The notes beneath the pieces were generated by a model that saw nothing but the letters and a program-made list of their open reading frames with translations, did no database searches and was not told the origin of the DNA. Shown in pieces: positions 42,633 through 50,949 of a stretch of 64,000 nucleotides of DNA (positions are counted from its first letter, which is position 1; each line of letters starts with the position of its first letter). Origin of the DNA: Clostridiales bacterium (GTDB lineage Bacteria; Bacillota; Clostridia; Oscillospirales; Oscillospiraceae). The DNA is taken from NCBI GenBank assembly GCA_025757645.1, contig CP107216.1, forward strand, positions 743,501 through 807,500. Direction: 5' to 3'. The position numbers were made by a program, and so were the translations under genes.

Positions 42633-44879
42633 TCATAGATTCTTCAGGGTCTCGGCGGCAAGCTCGCGCAGGCGCTCGAGCGCCTCGGGCGGGAGCTTTT
42701 TGCCGCTGTGCACAAGCGCGTGCAGCTCCGGATACGTCCGGTGGATGCGCGCGAGCAGGGCGTCGGCGTAGCGCGGCACGTCCTCGACGGCGATCGTGTC
42801 CGTGTACCCCTCGCCGGCGGCGAAGAGCACAGCGACCTGATCGGCCGCGTCCATGGGCGCGTACTGCGGCTGTTTCAGCAGCTCGGTCATGCGGCTGCCG
42901 CGCGCGAGCGTGTCGCGCGTGGCCTTGTCGAGATCGGAGCCGAACTGCGCGAACGACGCCAGCTCCCGGTACTGCGCCAGATCCATGCGCAGCCGGCCGG
43001 CGACCTGCTTCATCGCGCCGAGCTGCGCCGCGCCGCCGACACGCGACACGGACAGGCCCACGTTGATGGCCGGGCGCACACCGGCATGGAACAGATCCGT
43101 TTCGAGGAAGATCTGCCCGTCGGTGATGGAGATGACATTCGTCGGGATATAGGCCGAGATATCGCCCGCCTGCGTCTCGATGATGGGCAGGGCGGTCATG
43201 CTGCCGCCGCCGGCTTCTTCGCTCAGGCGCGCGGCGCGCTCGAGCAGGCGGGAGTGCAGGTAAAACACGTCGCCGGGGTAGGCCTCGCGTCCGGGCGGAC
43301 GCTGCAGCAGCAGGGAAATTTCACGGTAGGCCACGGCCTGCTTCGACAGGTCGTCGTAGACGATGAGCACGTCGCGCCCGCGGTACATGAAGTACTCGCC
43401 GATGGCGGCGCCCGCGTAGGGCGCGATGTAGAGCATGGGCGCGGTCTCGGATGCGTGCGCGCACACGACGGTGGTGTAGGCCATGGCGCCGCGGTCGCGC
43501 AGTTTCTGCACGACGCCCGCGACGGTCGATTCCTTCTGGCCGATGGCGACGTAGATGCACAGCACGCCGGTGTCCTTCTGGTTGAGGATGGCGTCGATGG
43601 CGATGGCGGTCTTGCCGGTCTGGCGGTCGCCGATGATGAGCTCGCGCTGGCCGCGGCCGATGGGCACGAGCGCGTCGATGGCCTTGATGCCGGTCTGCAG
43701 CGGGACGCTCACGCCCTTGCGCGCGATGACGCCGGGCGCGGGGCTCTCGATGGCGCGGCGCTCCGTCGTGCGGATCGGGCCGAGACCGTCGATCGGCCGG
43801 CCGAGCGCGTCGACGACGCGGCCGGTCATTTCTTCGCCCACGGGCACGGACATGATCTGCCCCGTGCGGCGCACGCGGTCGCCCTCCTGCAGGTGGCCGT
43901 AGGGCCCGAGCAGGACGACGCCGATGTCCTCGCGGCCGAGGTCCATGACCATGCCGCGCAGCGTGCCGTCAAAGGCCAGCAGCTCGCCGGCCATGGCGTC
44001 GGCCAGACCGCGGATGCGGCAGATGCCGTCCGACAGGCTCGTGACGACGCCGGACTGGAACACGTCGATGCCGACGTGCGTGTCCGCGAGCTTGGCGCGG
44101 ATGCAGTCAGCGAGGTCGGGCGTTTCCTGCGTGGTGTGCAGGACGCTGTTGGCCGCGTCCTGCTCGAGCAGGTCGAGCGCGTGGCGCAGCGTGCCGTCAT
44201 AGTGCGTGTCGCCGATGCGCAGGCACACGCCGCCGATCAGCTCCGGGCGCACGGTCGTCATGACGGTGACGTGGCCGTAGGCGCGCGTGAGCGCGTCGGT
44301 GAGCGCGTCGAGCGCGGCGGCGCTCAGGGGCTCTGCCGATTCGACCGTCACGGTCAGCGTGCCGGTCTCGGCGAGGGCGAGCGCGTCGCTCGGCTGGGTG
44401 GTCAGGTGCTCGCCGATGTGGGCGAGAAAGTCGTCAACGAGACTCGCGCGCGCGGGTGCGAACGCATCCTGCGCCAGCACGCCGGCGGCGGCCGCCGTGA
44501 TGCGGCCGATGGCCGCGTCGCTCACGCGGTCTTCCATGTCGCTGCGCAGCTGCGCCTCGGTCTGCTGCGCGCTGCGGCGCACGGCCTCGGCCTGACGGGC
44601 GGTCTCGGCGTCGGCGGCCGCGGTGTTGGCCGCGGCCTGACGCTGCGCGTCCGCAAGCTGGCACTGCGCCTGCGCGTCGGCCGCCTGCTGCGCCTCGGCA
44701 ATGTCCTCGGCGGTGTGGCGGGCCTGATCCTGCGCGTCGGCCGCGCGGCCGAGCGCCTCGGCAATGCGCTCTTTCCGGTCGCGGAAGAGCTTGCGGATGC
44801 GCTTGCGCGTCAGGAAAAACAGCGCGCCTGCCAGCAGCAGGAAGTTGAAGACGGGGCCGATGGCTCTCAGAAATTCCAT
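42633..44879 (-). CDS. Fused ATP synthase protein: b-like stator + delta C-terminal domain + alpha subunit
   Basis: One uninterrupted 748-residue frame. Residues 1-24 form a membrane helix followed by a long Ala/Gln/Arg-rich helix to about 145, as in a b subunit. Residues about 165-242 match the C-terminal domain of delta (the VESAEPLSAAALDAL strand, then RPELIGGVCLRIGDTHYDGT). Residues about 250-748 are a full-length alpha subunit with its Walker A (GDRQTGKTAI), the PGREAYPGDVFYLHSRLLERAA segment and QYAPMDAADQVAVLFA. The six-helix N-terminal domain of delta is not visible. No separate atpH or atpA exists in the operon, so this chain must supply both. A separate short b subunit lies 38 bases upstream. 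ATG at 44879 with AAAGGGGG. Confidence 0.95.
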   Translation of the reverse strand: MEFLRAIGPVFNFLLLAGALFFLTRKRIRKLFRDRKERIAEALGRAADAQDQARHTAEDIAEAQQAADAQAQCQLADAQRQAAANTAAADAETARQAEAVRRSAQQTEAQLRSDMEDRVSDAAIGRITAAAAGVLAQDAFAPARASLVDDFLAHIGEHLTTQPSDALALAETGTLTVTVESAEPLSAAALDALTDALTRAYGHVTVMTTVRPELIGGVCLRIGDTHYDGTLRHALDLLEQDAANSVLHTTQETPDLADCIRAKLADTHVGIDVFQSGVVTSLSDGICRIRGLADAMAGELLAFDGTLRGMVMDLGREDIGVVLLGPYGHLQEGDRVRRTGQIMSVPVGEEMTGRVVDALGRPIDGLGPIRTTERRAIESPAPGVIARKGVSVPLQTGIKAIDALVPIGRGQRELIIGDRQTGKTAIAIDAILNQKDTGVLCIYVAIGQKESTVAGVVQKLRDRGAMAYTTVVCAHASETAPMLYIAPYAGAAIGEYFMYRGRDVLIVYDDLSKQAVAYREISLLLQRPPGREAYPGDVFYLHSRLLERAARLSEEAGGGSMTALPIIETQAGDISAYIPTNVISITDGQIFLETDLFHAGVRPAINVGLSVSRVGGAAQLGAMKQVAGRLRMDLAQYRELASFAQFGSDLDKATRDTLARGSRMTELLKQPQYAPMDAADQVAVLFAAGEGYTDTIAVEDVPRYADALLARIHRTYPELHALVHSGKKLPPEALERLRELAAETLKNL

Positions 44880-44917
44880 GGCGTCGGCGCCCCCTTTCGA
44901 TTCATTTCATTCATGGT

Positions 44918-45397
44918 TCAGCCCTCATGCGCGGGGGCGACCCATTGGCGGATCTGCGCGGCATTGCGCTCGGCTGCGTCGCTGCCGAGCAGCCCGCCGG
45001 TCAGTGCCGTGACGAGCTCGGGCAGTTTCGCGTCCACGGCGGCGGCCGCGGCGGTCTCTTCGTCGCGCACACGCGCCCGCATGGCGCGCGTGGCCTGCGC
45101 GGCCTCCTGGTGCGCGCTCTGCAGCGCCTGGGCGCGCGCGCGCTCGGCCGCGCTCTTGGCCTCGGCCAGCAGCGCGTCCGCCGCGGCGGCCTGTTTGCGC
45201 TGCGCCTCGCTGCGTACGCGCGCGGCCGCGTCGAGCTGCTGCTGGGCGGTGCGCCCGGCGTTGAGCCCGTCCTGAATGCGCGCGTCGCGCGCGGCCATGA
45301 ACGACACCAGCGGGTCAAACAGCAGCTTTTTCAAAACCACCAGCAGCACGAAAAAGCAGATCACCGTCCAGATCAGTTCGGAGATGTTGATGCTCAA
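44918..45397 (-). CDS. atpF: F1F0 ATP synthase b subunit
   Basis: Peripheral-stalk subunit, 159 residues: an N-terminal membrane helix (about 5-27, ISELIWTVICFFVLLVVL), the KKLLFDPLVSFMAARDARI start of the cytoplasmic helix, then an Ala/Gln/Arg-rich coiled coil. The likely start is TTG at 45397 with GGGAGG eight bases upstream. It would pair with the b-like N-terminus of the fused protein to make a heterodimeric stator, as b and b' do in photosynthetic organisms. Confidence 0.93.
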   Translation of the reverse strand: MSINISELIWTVICFFVLLVVLKKLLFDPLVSFMAARDARIQDGLNAGRTAQQQLDAAARVRSEAQRKQAAAADALLAEAKSAAERARAQALQSAHQEAAQATRAMRARVRDEETAAAAAVDAKLPELVTALTGGLLGSDAAERNAAQIRQWVAPAHEG

Positions 45398-45425
45398 AGC
45401 GTGTGCCTCCCTTGTTCCGGGCTTC

Positions 45426-45656
45426 TCAGCCGAGCTTGCCGATCAGCAGAAACGCGATCAGCAGGCCGTAGATCGTCAGCGATTCGAGCAGGCCCATGGC
45501 GATGATCATGTTCGAGCGGATGGTGCCGGCGGCCTCGGGCTGGCGCGCGATGGCGTCCATGGCGTGGGCGGCGGCCAGACCCTGGCCGATGCCGGGGCCG
45601 ATGGTGCTGATGGCGATGGCGAGCGCGGCGGCGATCGCAATGATTCCGGTTGACAT
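45426..45656 (-). CDS. atpE: F1F0 ATP synthase c subunit
   Basis: The rotor-ring proteolipid, 76 residues, two helices with the polar loop ARQPEA. The ion-carrying glutamate is in LLESLTIYG. Around it are features of sodium-type rings: a Gln in GIGQG of helix 1, Ser right after the Glu, and Tyr five residues after the Glu. The position two after the Glu is Leu rather than the Thr of Ilyobacter, so the coupling ion is not certain. GGAGG precedes the ATG. Confidence 0.96.
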   Translation of the reverse strand: MSTGIIAIAAALAIAISTIGPGIGQGLAAAHAMDAIARQPEAAGTIRSNMIIAMGLLESLTIYGLLIAFLLIGKLG

Positions 45657-45726
45657 AACTCTTTTCCTCCTAATGTTTCTTAACGATCGAATCTTCTTTC
45701 CTTGCGTGGTTATGGGATGCAGGGCG

Positions 45727-46389
45727 TCACTCCTCGATGGCTTCCTCGATATAGATCGACAGCAGCATCGTGAACACGACGGCCTGGATCAGGCAGAACA
45801 GCAGGCTCAGCACCTGCATGAGCAGCGGCAGCACGAGTGGGAAGAGGTTGCCGAGCTCGTGCGTGACCATTTCCTCGCCGTAGAGGTTGCCGTACAGTCG
45901 CAGCGCGAGGGAAAACGGCCGCACGATCTGCTCGATGAGGTTGAGCGGCAGCATGAGCAGGAAGGGCTTGATGAAGCTCTTGAGATAGCCCTTGAGCCCG
46001 CGGCGCTGGATGCCGACGGTGTGCGTCATGCAGAAGGCGATGATGGCCAGGCCCGCCGTGACGGACAGCGTGGCCGTCGGCACGGTGAACACCTGCCCCG
46101 CGCCGGGCAGCAGCCCGATGTAGTTGGACACGACGATGAAGATGAAAAACGTCGCCATCATCGGGAAGTAGCGCCGGGCATTGGCCGGGCCGAGGATGCC
46201 GCCGTAGAAGCCCTGCAGCTTTTCGACGGCCATTTCGGCGGCGTTTTGCAGCGGGCCGGGCACGTCGCGCAGCCTGCGCGTGGCCAGCCACGACAGCAGC
46301 GCCAGCACGGCGATGATGACCCACATGGTCACGACCGCGCCGGTCACTTCCAGCGGGCCGATGGAAAACAGTACATTCGTCTCACCCAT
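45727..46389 (-). CDS. atpB: F1F0 ATP synthase a subunit
   Basis: The stator ion-channel subunit, 220 residues, five to six helices. The essential arginine is in the conserved segment RPFSLALRLYGNLYGEE, and the helix after it ends in IQAVVFTMLLSIYIEEA. Its start overlaps the end of atpI by eight bases. Confidence 0.96.
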   Translation of the reverse strand: MGETNVLFSIGPLEVTGAVVTMWVIIAVLALLSWLATRRLRDVPGPLQNAAEMAVEKLQGFYGGILGPANARRYFPMMATFFIFIVVSNYIGLLPGAGQVFTVPTATLSVTAGLAIIAFCMTHTVGIQRRGLKGYLKSFIKPFLLMLPLNLIEQIVRPFSLALRLYGNLYGEEMVTHELGNLFPLVLPLLMQVLSLLFCLIQAVVFTMLLSIYIEEAIEE

Positions 46390-46804
46390 TGGTGTCGTCC
46401 CTCCGTTCGTCCGCCGGGTCAGTGTCCGGCGTGGATTCCTGCGCAGCGTCTTCGGGCAGCTCGGCCGTCTCCGCGTCCGGCACTTCCACGCCCTCGGCGG
46501 GGATGGTGTCGTCCATTTTCCGCGCGAGGATCCACACGCCGGCGATGCTGCCGCCCGACAGGCCGACGGCCGTGCCGATGAGCGTGCCGGCCAGGGGCAG
46601 CGGCACGACCTTGCGCAGCAGGTACACGAGCACGAGCGCGGCGAGGTTGATGACCTGCCGCAGGCCGCTGGTGCCCATGACGGTGGCCTGGCTCTGCTTG
46701 GCGCGCTGCAGGCTGCGGCGCGTCAGCAGCGTGTTGCCGGCGGCCACGAGCAGGCCGAACACCAGTCCGGCCACGCCGCCGAGCAGATATTGTCCGATCG
46801 ACAT
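46382..46804 (-). CDS. AtpI-like ATP synthase assembly protein
   Basis: This 140-residue protein at the head of the ATP synthase operon has four hydrophobic helices (about 5-105) and an acidic Pro/Thr-rich tail of about 30 residues. Position, size and topology match AtpI, which helps c-ring assembly, though the sequence match is loose. The ATG at 46804 has GGGAGGG; 12 codons upstream in frame are not needed. Start of the operon, read from the promoter at 46891-46919. Confidence 0.78.
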   Translation of the reverse strand: MSIGQYLLGGVAGLVFGLLVAAGNTLLTRRSLQRAKQSQATVMGTSGLRQVINLAALVLVYLLRKVVPLPLAGTLIGTAVGLSGGSIAGVWILARKMDDTIPAEGVEVPDAETAELPEDAAQESTPDTDPADERRDDTNG

Positions 46805-46890
46805 TTGCTGTCCCTCCCGATCTGCGGAAAACCCCGGCAATGCCGGGGCAATTTCTTAGCGAAAACTTAGCGGATACTTAACAGTATTCT

Positions 46891-46919
46891 ACTATATCAT
46901 GATGACGAAAAATTGCCAA
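46891..46919 (-). promoter_or_regulatory. Sigma-A promoter of the ATP synthase operon
   Basis: On the minus strand TTGGCA (46914-46919), 17 bases, TATAGT (46891-46896), with an AT-rich upstream region that could act as an UP element. Confidence 0.82.
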
Positions 46920-46996
46920 TACCTAATTTAATGATTTGAATAATTTTGTTGAATTCTACAAATAGCAGCAAAATGCCCCGGAACGCGCCATGCCGC

Positions 46997-47025
46997 TTCA
47001 CAAACCGGGGGAAATAGTATATACT
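46997..47025 (+). promoter_or_regulatory. Sigma-A promoter for apgM-ispE
   Basis: TTCACA (46997-47002), 17 bases, TATACT (47020-47025). Confidence 0.7.
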
Positions 47026-47105
47026 GTGGGGCAGAAAAAACCGCGGGTCCCGGCATCCCACAGGGCACCCCGCGGCGAAAAATCTTCCGAAAAGAGGGAT
47101 ACAGT

Positions 47106-48344
47106 ATGAAATACATTCTCGTCATCGGCGACGGCATGGCCGACCATCCGCTCGACACGCTCGGCGGCCGCACGCCGCTCGAAGCATCGAAAAAAGACGC
47201 GATCGATGCCCTCGCGCGTCACGGCATCCTCGGCAGCGTGCGCAACGTGCCCGAGGGCTTCGCCCCCGGCAGCGACACGGCCATCATGTCCATCTTCGGC
47301 TGCTCGCCGCGCAAGTACTTTTTCGGCCGCGCCCCGCTCGAGGCGGCGGCGTCCGGCATCCGGCTCGCCCCCGGCGATGCGTGCTACCGCTGCAACATGG
47401 TCACGTATGCCGATGAGGACGTGCCGTTCGAGCACAAACACATCATCTCCCACAGCGCGGGCAGCATCGAGGGCCGCGAGTCGGACGAGCTCGTGACGAT
47501 GCTCTTTGACCACCCCGACTTCCGCCCGCTGGCCGAGCAGGCCGGCATGGTCATCCACAAGGGCTCGTCGTTCCGCCACCTCGCGGTGCAGAGCCACGTG
47601 GACATCAAGGGCATTCAGCTCGCTCCGCCGCACGACCACCTCGGCGAGGAGATCGGCCCCATCCTGCCCACCGGCTGCCCGAACGCCGACGTGCTGCGCG
47701 AGCTCATGCGCCGCGCGTTCGACATTCTCGACCAGCACCCGATCAACGTCGCGCGCCGCGCCGCCGGCAAGCTCCCGGCCAACGGCGTCTGGTTCTGGGC
47801 CGAGGGCACGGCGGCCGCGCTGCCGAACTTCCCCGAGCACTACGGCTCGGACGGCGGCGTCGTCTCGGCCGTGCCGCTGTGCCACGGCATCGGCATCCTG
47901 ACGGGGCTTGAGGCCGTCACCGTCCCGACCGCGACCGGCGAGTGGGACACCGACTACGCCGCGAAGGTCGCCGCCGCGCTGGGCGTGCTCAAAAAGCACG
48001 ACTTCGTGGCCCTGCATCTCGAGGGCCCGGACGAGGCCACGCACAACCACGACCTCGAGCACAAGATCTACTCCATCGAGCGCCTGAGCGCCGACGTCGT
48101 CGCCCCCGTGACCGAGGCGCTGCGCGCCGCGGGCGAGGACTTCCGCCTGCTGCTGCTCTCGGACCACATGACGTATATGGCCAACGGCGCGCACGGCGCC
48201 GATCCCGTGCCGTTCGTGCTCTATGACAGCCGCGTGAGCGAGGGCTCCGGCCTGCCGTATTCCGAGGCCAACGGCCGCAAGGGCCCGTACGTGGACGACG
48301 GCGCGGAGCTGATGGACCTGCTCTTCGAGCTGAAAAAACTGTGA
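47106..48344 (+). CDS. apgM: 2,3-bisphosphoglycerate-independent phosphoglycerate mutase, archaeal type
   Basis: This 412-residue enzyme interconverts 3- and 2-phosphoglycerate in glycolysis. It is of the alkaline phosphatase superfamily: VIGDGMAD at the N-terminus binds metal, GSDTAIMSIFG carries the phosphoacceptor region, and the C-terminal HLEGPDEATHNHD and LLLLSDHMT motifs give the other metal ligands. The length and sequence fit the archaeal-type (ApgM/ThrH-like cofactor-independent) mutase rather than the 510-residue GpmI. Overlaps ispE by four bases. Confidence 0.93.
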   Translation: MKYILVIGDGMADHPLDTLGGRTPLEASKKDAIDALARHGILGSVRNVPEGFAPGSDTAIMSIFGCSPRKYFFGRAPLEAAASGIRLAPGDACYRCNMVTYADEDVPFEHKHIISHSAGSIEGRESDELVTMLFDHPDFRPLAEQAGMVIHKGSSFRHLAVQSHVDIKGIQLAPPHDHLGEEIGPILPTGCPNADVLRELMRRAFDILDQHPINVARRAAGKLPANGVWFWAEGTAAALPNFPEHYGSDGGVVSAVPLCHGIGILTGLEAVTVPTATGEWDTDYAAKVAAALGVLKKHDFVALHLEGPDEATHNHDLEHKIYSIERLSADVVAPVTEALRAAGEDFRLLLLSDHMTYMANGAHGADPVPFVLYDSRVSEGSGLPYSEANGRKGPYVDDGAELMDLLFELKKL

Positions 48345-49213
48345 CCGGCACGACGACGGAGGCCGCGTGGGCGAAGCTGAACCTGTCGCTGGACGTGCTC
48401 GGTGCGCGCTCCGACGGGTTTCACGACCTACGCATGGTCATGCAGAGCGTGGATCTGCACGACGACGTGACCGTCACGCTCGACGACACGGGCGTCTGCC
48501 GTGCCGAGACCAACCGCAGCTATCTGCCCTGCGGGGCGGACAATGTGGCCGTGCGCGCGGCGCAGGTGTTTCTCGCGCGCGCGGGGCTGAAGTGCGGCGT
48601 GCACATCCGGCTGCACAAGCGCATCCCCGTGTGCGCGGGGCTGGGCGGCGGTTCGTCGGACGCGGCGGCCGTGCTGCGCGCGCTCGAGCGGCTGACCGGC
48701 GCAGGATTCACCCGCGCGGAGCTCGAGGAGATGGGTGCGCAGGTCGGCTCGGACGTGCCGTACTGTGTCGCGGGCGGCACGATGCTGGCCGAGGGCCGCG
48801 GCGAGCGGCTCACGCCCGTCACGCCCATGCCGCGCATGCCGGTCGTGATCTGCAAGCCGGATTTTCCGATCTCGACGCCGGAGCTGTTCCACCGCGTGGA
48901 CGCGCGCACCTCGCGCTGCCACCCGGACACGGAGGGCATCTGCGCCGCGCTCGCCGACGGGGATATGCCCCGGCTCGCCCGCCGGATGTACAACGTCTTT
49001 GAGGACGTGCTCACCCACCGCGAGGGCGAGATCGCGGCCATCAAGAGCCGCCTGCTCGACGGCGGCGCGCTCGGCGCGGTCATGAGCGGCACGGGCTCGG
49101 CCGTGTTCGGCATCTTTGCCGATGCCGACAGCGCGGCGTATGCCAAGCGCCGGCTCGCGCGCGATTATGCCGAGTGCTTCCTGACCGAGACCATCGGCCG
49201 CCTGGAGATCTGA
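48341..49213 (+). CDS. ispE: 4-diphosphocytidyl-2-C-methyl-D-erythritol kinase
   Basis: IspE is the GHMP kinase of the MEP isoprenoid pathway. The 290-residue protein has AKLNLSLDVLG, the ATP loop PVCAGLGGGSSDAAAVLRAL, and the C-terminal GAVMSGTGSAVFG motif. It starts at GTG 48341, overlapping the apgM stop as GTGA, so it is translationally coupled. It shows the organism uses the non-mevalonate route. A terminator follows. Confidence 0.95.
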   Translation: MTGTTTEAAWAKLNLSLDVLGARSDGFHDLRMVMQSVDLHDDVTVTLDDTGVCRAETNRSYLPCGADNVAVRAAQVFLARAGLKCGVHIRLHKRIPVCAGLGGGSSDAAAVLRALERLTGAGFTRAELEEMGAQVGSDVPYCVAGGTMLAEGRGERLTPVTPMPRMPVVICKPDFPISTPELFHRVDARTSRCHPDTEGICAALADGDMPRLARRMYNVFEDVLTHREGEIAAIKSRLLDGGALGAVMSGTGSAVFGIFADADSAAYAKRRLARDYAECFLTETIGRLEI

Positions 49214-49236
49214 GCGTCCCCGGATTAAAACCGAAC

Positions 49237-49283
49237 AAAACTGCCGATACTGAGCACAGATGCCCGGTACCGGCAGTTTTTTC
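49237..49283 (+). terminator. Terminator after ispE
   Basis: AAAACTGCCG (49237-49246) and CGGCAGTTTT (49271-49280) form a 10-bp stem with a large loop and a T-run of six. Confidence 0.7.
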
Positions 49284-49305
49284 ATCACAGAAAGGCGGAC
49301 ATACG

Positions 49306-49935
49306 ATGCATACCCATTCTCTCTCCATAAATTCCGATCCCGGCCGCGCGCTGCGTCCGTGGGAGCTGGCGCTGCTGCTGACCGTGTGCGTGACGCTGCT
49401 GACCGGCACGTGGGCGCAGGCGCGCAGCCAGCTGCTCGCGGCCCGGCTCGTGCGGCTGCACGTGATCGCCGTCTCGGACGACGACGCCGAGCAGGCCGTG
49501 AAGCTGCAGGTGCGCGACGCGGTGCTGGCCTATCTCGAGCCGCAGCTGCAGGGCGTGACGGACGTCGATGCGGCGCAGCAGCTCATCGCGGGCGACCTCG
49601 ACGGCATCGCCCGCGCGGCGCAGGCGGCGGCGGGGGAGCGGCCGGTGCGCGTGGCGCTGGGCCCCGAGCACTACCCGACGCGCGACTACGGCACGTTCGC
49701 CCTCCCGGCAGGGGTGTACACCTCCTTGCGTGTAACGCTCGGCGCGGGCGCGGGGCACAACTGGTGGTGCGTCATCTTCCCACCGCTGTGCGCGCAGGCG
49801 GCGGGATTGTCGGAGCAGGCGGTGCAGGCGCTCTCGGACGACGATGTGCGCCTCGTCACGGAGTCCGACGGCGGCTATGTCGTGCGCTTCCGGCTGCTGG
49901 AGCTGTGGGACGCGCTCGTGCAGCGGCTGAGCTGA
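49306..49935 (+). CDS. spoIIR: Stage II sporulation protein R
   Basis: SpoIIR is made in the forespore, exported, and triggers SpoIIGA to process pro-sigma-E in the mother cell. The 209-residue protein has an N-terminal membrane/signal segment (about 22-45), then the family's RLHVIAVSDDDAEQAVKLQVRDAVL and, further on, YPTRDYGTFALPAGVYTSLRV and GHNWWCVIFPPLC signatures. ATG at 49306 with AAAGG. Its presence points to a sporulation-competent lineage, though no other sporulation gene is in the window. Confidence 0.94.
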   Translation: MHTHSLSINSDPGRALRPWELALLLTVCVTLLTGTWAQARSQLLAARLVRLHVIAVSDDDAEQAVKLQVRDAVLAYLEPQLQGVTDVDAAQQLIAGDLDGIARAAQAAAGERPVRVALGPEHYPTRDYGTFALPAGVYTSLRVTLGAGAGHNWWCVIFPPLCAQAAGLSEQAVQALSDDDVRLVTESDGGYVVRFRLLELWDALVQRLS

Positions 49936-49961
49936 CGGCGCGGCGCGCAGATGGGACAGAC

Positions 49962-50001
49962 AAAACAGCACCCGATCCTATGGGATCGGGTGCTGTTTTT
50001 T
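49962..50001. terminator. Bidirectional terminator between spoIIR and the kinase-like gene
   Basis: AAAACAGCACCCGATCC and GGATCGGGTGCTGTTTT form a perfect 17-bp stem with a 4-base loop. Confidence 0.93.
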
Positions 50002-50010
50002 ATCGTCCGC

Positions 50011-50949
50011 TCAGTAGCTGTACACGCCGCCGCCGATGAACTCGCGCAGCATGCTCTCGGGCGCGAGCAGGGCGGGGTCAATCGTCTCGAAGCGCTCGAG
50101 CGCCGGCAGGATGCTGCGGATCTCCGCATAGCGCTCTGCGCCCTCGGGCACGGCCGCGAGCAGGGGCGCGGCAAAGTTTTTCATAATGGACACCTCGCAC
50201 GGGAACGACGAGTCGAACATCAGATTCGCGCGCTCCTTGAACGGGGAGATGAAGCGCTTCTCGCCGCGGCGGACGTTGGCCCACATATCCAGCGTCGCGG
50301 CGGCGGGCGTGCCGCGGAAGTTGCTGTCGCGCACGAGGCGGCGCAGCAGGCGCATCCACGTGCCCTTGAATATCTCCTGCCCGTCACCGTCGACGACGAC
50401 GGAGCGCGCGCTGATATACAGCCGGAACGCATCCGGGCAGTAGGCGGCGATGTCGTCATTGAGTGCGTGGATGCCCTCGCACACGACGACCTCGTCCTTG
50501 CCGAGACGCATGGGCCGGCCGATCGGGCCGGACTGCACGCGCGTGACGAAATTGTAGCGCGGCAGATGGATCTCCTCGCCGCGGGCGAGCGCGTTGAGGT
50601 GCTTGCCGAGCAGGTCCATGTCCAGGCACGCGGGGGACTCGAAGTCGATGTCGCCCTCCGGCGTGCGCGGCGCGGTGCGCGGGTTCACGGTGCGGAAATA
50701 GTCGTCCATGGCGAGACTCTGGCTGCCGATGCCCATCCCGCGCAGAGCCTCGGCAATCTTCATGGCCGTGGTGGTCTTGCCGCTGCCGGACGGGCCGGAC
50801 AGCAGCACGATCGGGCACGTGCGCACATTCTCGGCGATGGCGCGGGCCGCGCGCTCGATCTTTTCGGCATAGGCCGCGTCGCACGCATCCACGAATTCCT
50901 TGGGGTTAGCCTGGATGCGGCGGTTGATCTCCTGGATCTGATAGCTCAT
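50011..50949 (-). CDS. Uridine kinase-like nucleoside kinase
   Basis: This 312-residue P-loop protein has LLSGPSGSGKTTTAMKIAEAL about residues 46-66, the AMDDYFRTV motif of uridine/phosphoribulokinase-family enzymes, and the VVVCEGIHALND strand. It is longer than Udk (about 210), with an extra C-terminal part, as in a clostridial family annotated nucleoside kinase. Substrate is inferred. Its ATG overlaps the hemZ stop as ATGA, so the pair is coupled. Confidence 0.87.
   Translation of the reverse strand: MSYQIQEINRRIQANPKEFVDACDAAYAEKIERAARAIAENVRTCPIVLLSGPSGSGKTTTAMKIAEALRGMGIGSQSLAMDDYFRTVNPRTAPRTPEGDIDFESPACLDMDLLGKHLNALARGEEIHLPRYNFVTRVQSGPIGRPMRLGKDEVVVCEGIHALNDDIAAYCPDAFRLYISARSVVVDGDGQEIFKGTWMRLLRRLVRDSNFRGTPAAATLDMWANVRRGEKRFISPFKERANLMFDSSFPCEVSIMKNFAAPLLAAVPEGAERYAEIRSILPALERFETIDPALLAPESMLREFIGGGVYSY

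Larger units (their letters stand above)
46805..47105. other. Divergent promoter region between the ATP synthase operon and apgM
   Basis: An AT-rich stretch (46860-46975) with a strong leftward promoter and a rightward promoter at 46997-47025. The apgM leader (47030-47100) includes the CCGCGG..CCGCGG blocks and an AAAGAGGG ribosome site. No gene is seen. Confidence 0.7.

Noticed and set aside
42708..45275. An 855-codon open frame antisense to the ATP synthase genes
   Set aside because: It spans parts of three real genes and their gaps and has no ribosome site or known domain.
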